Shown here piece by piece: positions 6,283-8,009 of a stretch of DNA of 8,009 bases; positions within the stretch are counted from its first letter, which is position 1; every line of letters begins with the position of its first letter. This stretch comes from Acidobacteriaceae bacterium (GTDB lineage: Bacteria; Acidobacteriota; Terriglobia; Terriglobales; Acidobacteriaceae): the NCBI GenBank assembly GCA_003135495.1, contig PLBX01000094.1, positions 1 to 8,009 on the forward strand, given 5' to 3'. The notes beneath the pieces were generated by a model. The model did not search any database and was not told the origin of the DNA. It saw only the letters and a list, made by a program, of their open reading frames with translations. Made by a program: the position numbers and the translations under genes.

Positions 6283-6376
6283 AAACGATAGATAGATCCC
6301 TATCGGGACTGCCCCCAAGCAGAAATGTGGGGATGCGCAGGTCCGTGTGGTCGGCACAGTTTCGATAGGGTCGTTT
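6283..6376 (+). ncRNA. Candidate structured RNA element (long stem with G-U pairs)
   Basis: CCCTATCGGGACTG (6298-6311) pairs over 14 positions with CAGTTTCGATAGGG (6357-6370); two of the pairs are G-U, which form in RNA on this strand but not in DNA. An outer stem AAACGA (6283-6288) with TCGTTT (6371-6376) stacks on it across a 9-nt bulge. The 45-nt inner loop holds a further CCCC/GGGG pairing (6313-6316 with 6329-6332). No known RNA family was recognised. Strand and limits are inferred only from the pairing. Confidence 0.4.
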
Positions 6377-6558
6377 TGAAGTGAGCGACTAGTGGGTATC
6401 GAGTGAGTTTACACGCGTCCCGACAAAAACACAGCGGGTACACGTAGCCGTAGTGGAGATCCGAACCCGAGATGGTTCAGAAGAGGCGTAACTAAAAGCA
6501 CCATTAGAGAGCAGACAAGCCACAGCTGAGTCCGACGTCCCGGTCAAATTCCTGAGCG

Positions 6559-6617
6559 TAAGAACCCGCTATTGCGGCAACCGCAATTCCACCACGGGAA
6601 ACCTGCGGCGGTTCTTA
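6559..6617. other. Nested hairpin structure
   Basis: TAAGAACC (6559-6566) and GGTTCTTA (6610-6617) form a perfect 8-bp outer stem. Inside it ATTGCGG-caa-CCGCAAT (6571-6587) is a perfect 7-bp hairpin, and TTCC/GGAA follows. The nesting suggests a multi-branch RNA fold, perhaps part of the same transcript as the element at 6283-6376. Confidence 0.35.
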
Positions 6618-6660
6618 AATTTCTACGCGTATCTGTGCCGTTAGATTTCGGCTGAGGCGT

Positions 6661-6693
6661 AGGAATTGATCTCGCAGCACAACGAGATTTCCT
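6661..6693. other. Bulged hairpin
   Basis: ATCTCG (6669-6674) pairs with CGAGAT (6683-6688) around an 8-nt loop and, across a 3-nt bulge, AGGAA (6661-6665) pairs with TTCCT (6689-6693), giving 11 base pairs. Confidence 0.35.
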
Positions 6694-6795
6694 CGAATTG
6701 AGGCTCGATCCATTGCATAAGGCCAGAAACCTACACTCTCTCGCCGCTCTCTGTCAAGGCCGCCGCTTGTGGAAATCCCCATTTTTACGTTTATT

Positions 6796-6811
6796 TGTGA
6801 TGTGAGTCATA
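6796..6811. promoter_or_regulatory. CRP/FNR-like binding site, tentative
   Basis: TGTGA-N6-TCATA matches the CRP-family consensus TGTGA-N6-TCACA at nine of ten fixed positions. It is about 460 nt upstream of cas1 and no promoter could be placed beside it, so it may be chance. Confidence 0.2.
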
Positions 6812-7044
6812 TTCCATTGTTTCTTTTTCGAGGCAGGGCAGCGCATCTTGATGCGACTCTATTTTCATGACATTGGACTTTGGATCGGCGTGGATAAAGT
6901 TCGACTCCATTCAGAGAAACAGTAAAAATCTGAACTTCACTGCCTTATACCATCCGCCGACCTTCTGACACTGTTCGTCTTTGATTCGTCCAACCCTCAG
7001 CAATCGCCAAGCTGCAGCGCATCGACGGAAGGTGTTTTGGCCGT

Positions 7045-7064
7045 GGGCCAGCATGCTCTGGCCT
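7045..7064. other. Short GC-rich hairpin
   Basis: GGCCAG (7046-7051) and CTGGCC (7058-7063) are perfect inverted copies around a 6-nt loop, extendable by a G-U pair. It could end a transcript coming from the left, but no T-run follows. Confidence 0.3.
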
Positions 7065-7158
7065 TGTCATACAGGCGTAACGGTCGCCGTGATGCGGCCT
7101 GCCGCTTTGCACTGTCGTAGGAGGGGGAAGCTAGTTGCGAAAGCGTTCCGTCCAGCCT

Positions 7159-7196
7159 AGCGTTGACGGGTATATACGACGCTTCGTCAAAACGCT
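7159..7196 (+). other. Hairpin in the cas1 upstream region
   Basis: AGCG/CGCT and TTGACG/CGTCAA make a 10-bp stem with a 2-nt AA bulge (7191-7192 or neighbours) and a 16-nt loop containing TATATA. It ends 74 nt before the cas1 ATG. Confidence 0.35.
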
Positions 7197-7204
7197 ACAC
7201 CCCC

Positions 7205-7230
7205 CCGAACCTCTTGGGGAAAAGGTTTGG
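7205..7230 (+). other. Second hairpin in the cas1 upstream region
   Basis: CCGAACCT (7205-7212) pairs with AGGTTTGG (7223-7230) with one G-U pair and a 10-nt loop, 40 nt before cas1. Together with the preceding stem it could shape a cas1 leader RNA. Confidence 0.3.
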
Positions 7231-7270
7231 AGGTCGGTGAGCATTGAAGGTTTAGCTGGATTCGATAGAA

Positions 7271-8009
7271 ATGGAACGGTTAAGTTCGCGCTTGTTTTCC
7301 TTACGGCTTCTCCAACGTCGCATCTATGGTAGAGCTTCCACCAACGGTGACTGTCACACATACGCTATTCGCAAATCTGGCGTTCTCGTCCTAAATGGCT
7401 TTGGCGTAAAGGCCCTAGTGAATGCAGGTCATCTAGTCCTGCACGACGGTGTAGCGGACGAGCGACGAACTATCCGCCTACCTCGTGTCGGCCACGGGTT
7501 GCGCAGACTAATCGTGATTGGAAATGACGGCTTTGTCACGCTTGAGGCTCTACGATGGCTCGCCGACCAGAATGCCGCGTTCATCATGCTTGACCGCCGA
7601 GGCAAGGTGCTGGCTATTACGGGCCCTGTCTCTTCGTCCGATGCCAAGCTCCGTAGATCGCAGGCGCTAGCCTTCACCAACGGGACGGCGCTAGGAATTT
7701 CAAAGAACCTCATCTTGCAAAAAATTGGTGGTCAGGAAACAGTCGTCCGCGATATGTTGCGCGATACGGCAACTGCGGATGTTATTGCGAGATTCGGAGA
7801 AGATATTCTTGGCGCTGAAAGTACCGACGCAGTTCGGCTAATCGAATCCCAAGCTGCGCGCTGGTATTGGAGAAGTTGGAGTAACGTGTCGATACACTGG
7901 CCTCGCAAGGACGAGCATCGAGTACCCGAACATTGGAAGCGCTTCGGATCTCGCATCTCACCCCTGACTCAGAGCCCGCGTTTAGCTTCTACTCCACCGA
8001 ACGCGCTGC
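7271..8009 (+). CDS. cas1: Cas1 CRISPR integrase homologue, 5' part (runs off window)
   Basis: From the ATG at 7271 the frame is open to the end of the window: 246 residues of a family usually about 300-340 long. An in-frame TAG at 7253-7255 limits the start; the ribosome-binding site is weak. Residues about 25-110 fit the N-terminal beta domain (GVLVLNGFGVKALVN, RVGHGLRRLIVIGNDGFVT, ALRWLADQNAAFIML). The helical catalytic domain begins with KLRRSQALA and contains the first metal ligand, E192 in LIESQAARWYW, followed by WPRKDEHRVPEHW and RISPLTQSPRLA, leading into PPNAL where the family has the NAxLNYxY motif. The histidine and aspartates of the active site lie beyond the window. Cas1 integrates spacers into CRISPR arrays; solo Cas1 proteins and casposases are relatives. 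No cas2, cas4, effector or repeat array is visible upstream. Leucine CTA appears at least nine times, seemingly more than in the methanol genes, hinting at different ancestry. Cas1 identity is confident; subtype is not determined. Confidence 0.88.
   Translation, partial: MERLSSRLFSLRLLQRRIYGRASTNGDCHTYAIRKSGVLVLNGFGVKALVNAGHLVLHDGVADERRTIRLPRVGHGLRRLIVIGNDGFVTLEALRWLADQNAAFIMLDRRGKVLAITGPVSSSDAKLRRSQALAFTNGTALGISKNLILQKIGGQETVVRDMLRDTATADVIARFGEDILGAESTDAVRLIESQAARWYWRSWSNVSIHWPRKDEHRVPEHWKRFGSRISPLTQSPRLASTPPNAL

Larger units (their letters stand above)
6197..7270. other. About 1 kb gene-poor region with multiple inverted repeats
   Basis: No frame on either strand gives a protein I can recognise, and between about 6190 and 7130 no ORF reaches 60 residues. 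I looked for CRISPR direct repeats, tRNA, rRNA, tmRNA, SRP and RNase P RNA signatures and group II intron domain V and saw none. What it does hold is a series of hairpins (6283-6376, 6463-6478, 6559-6617, 6661-6693, 7045-7064, 7159-7196, 7205-7230), annotated individually where strongest. It separates the C1-oxidation block from cas1 and could contain the cas1 promoter, a structured RNA, or decayed DNA. Confidence 0.6.

Noticed and set aside
6197..7270. CRISPR array or group II intron upstream of cas1
   Set aside because: No repeat of 20 or more bases recurs at regular spacing; no domain V hairpin and no reverse transcriptase frame are present.
7429..7956. Two minus-strand frames opposite cas1 (94 and 74 codons)
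   Set aside because: Shadows of the Cas1 frame, which shows family motifs along its length.

Overview
The window looks like a GC-rich, free-living, probably soil bacterium that can oxidise C1 compounds without being a classical methylotroph. XoxF-type methanol dehydrogenase together with a glutathione-independent formaldehyde dehydrogenase would fit lineages such as Acidobacteriota or Methylomirabilota/Rokubacteria. No ribosomal or phylogenetic marker is present, so the taxon is a guess.

Positions 1-1374 (+ strand): the 3' end of a formate dehydrogenase/NuoG-like iron-sulfur protein that stops right after its molybdopterin-type Fe4S4 motif, followed by xoxJ, a periplasmic binding protein of lanthanide methanol dehydrogenase systems. 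A perfect 15-bp hairpin (1405-1440) separates these from the convergent block.

Positions 1482-6000 (- strand, read right to left): fdhA (zinc formaldehyde dehydrogenase), a strong hairpin, a GlcG/HbpS-like gene, xoxF (lanthanide-type PQQ methanol dehydrogenase carrying the DYD signature) and a di-haem cytochrome c that probably takes the electrons. The block reads as methanol to formaldehyde in the periplasm (XoxF, XoxJ, cytochrome), formaldehyde to formate in the cytosol (FdhA) and, if the left-hand gene is functional, a link to formate oxidation. fdhA has a good candidate promoter with a TetR-like palindrome in its spacer; glcG-xoxF-cytochrome could be one transcript from a weaker promoter at 4689-4717.

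Positions about 6200-7270: roughly 1 kb with no convincing gene but several long inverted repeats, one a 14-bp stem with two G-U pairs, which suggests a structured RNA or a regulatory region. From 7271 to the window end (+ strand) lies the first 246 codons of a cas1 homologue, missed by a closed-ORF search because it runs off the window. No CRISPR repeats, cas2 or effector are visible here. The Cas1 plus the structured, ORF-free DNA upstream is the most interesting part of the window.
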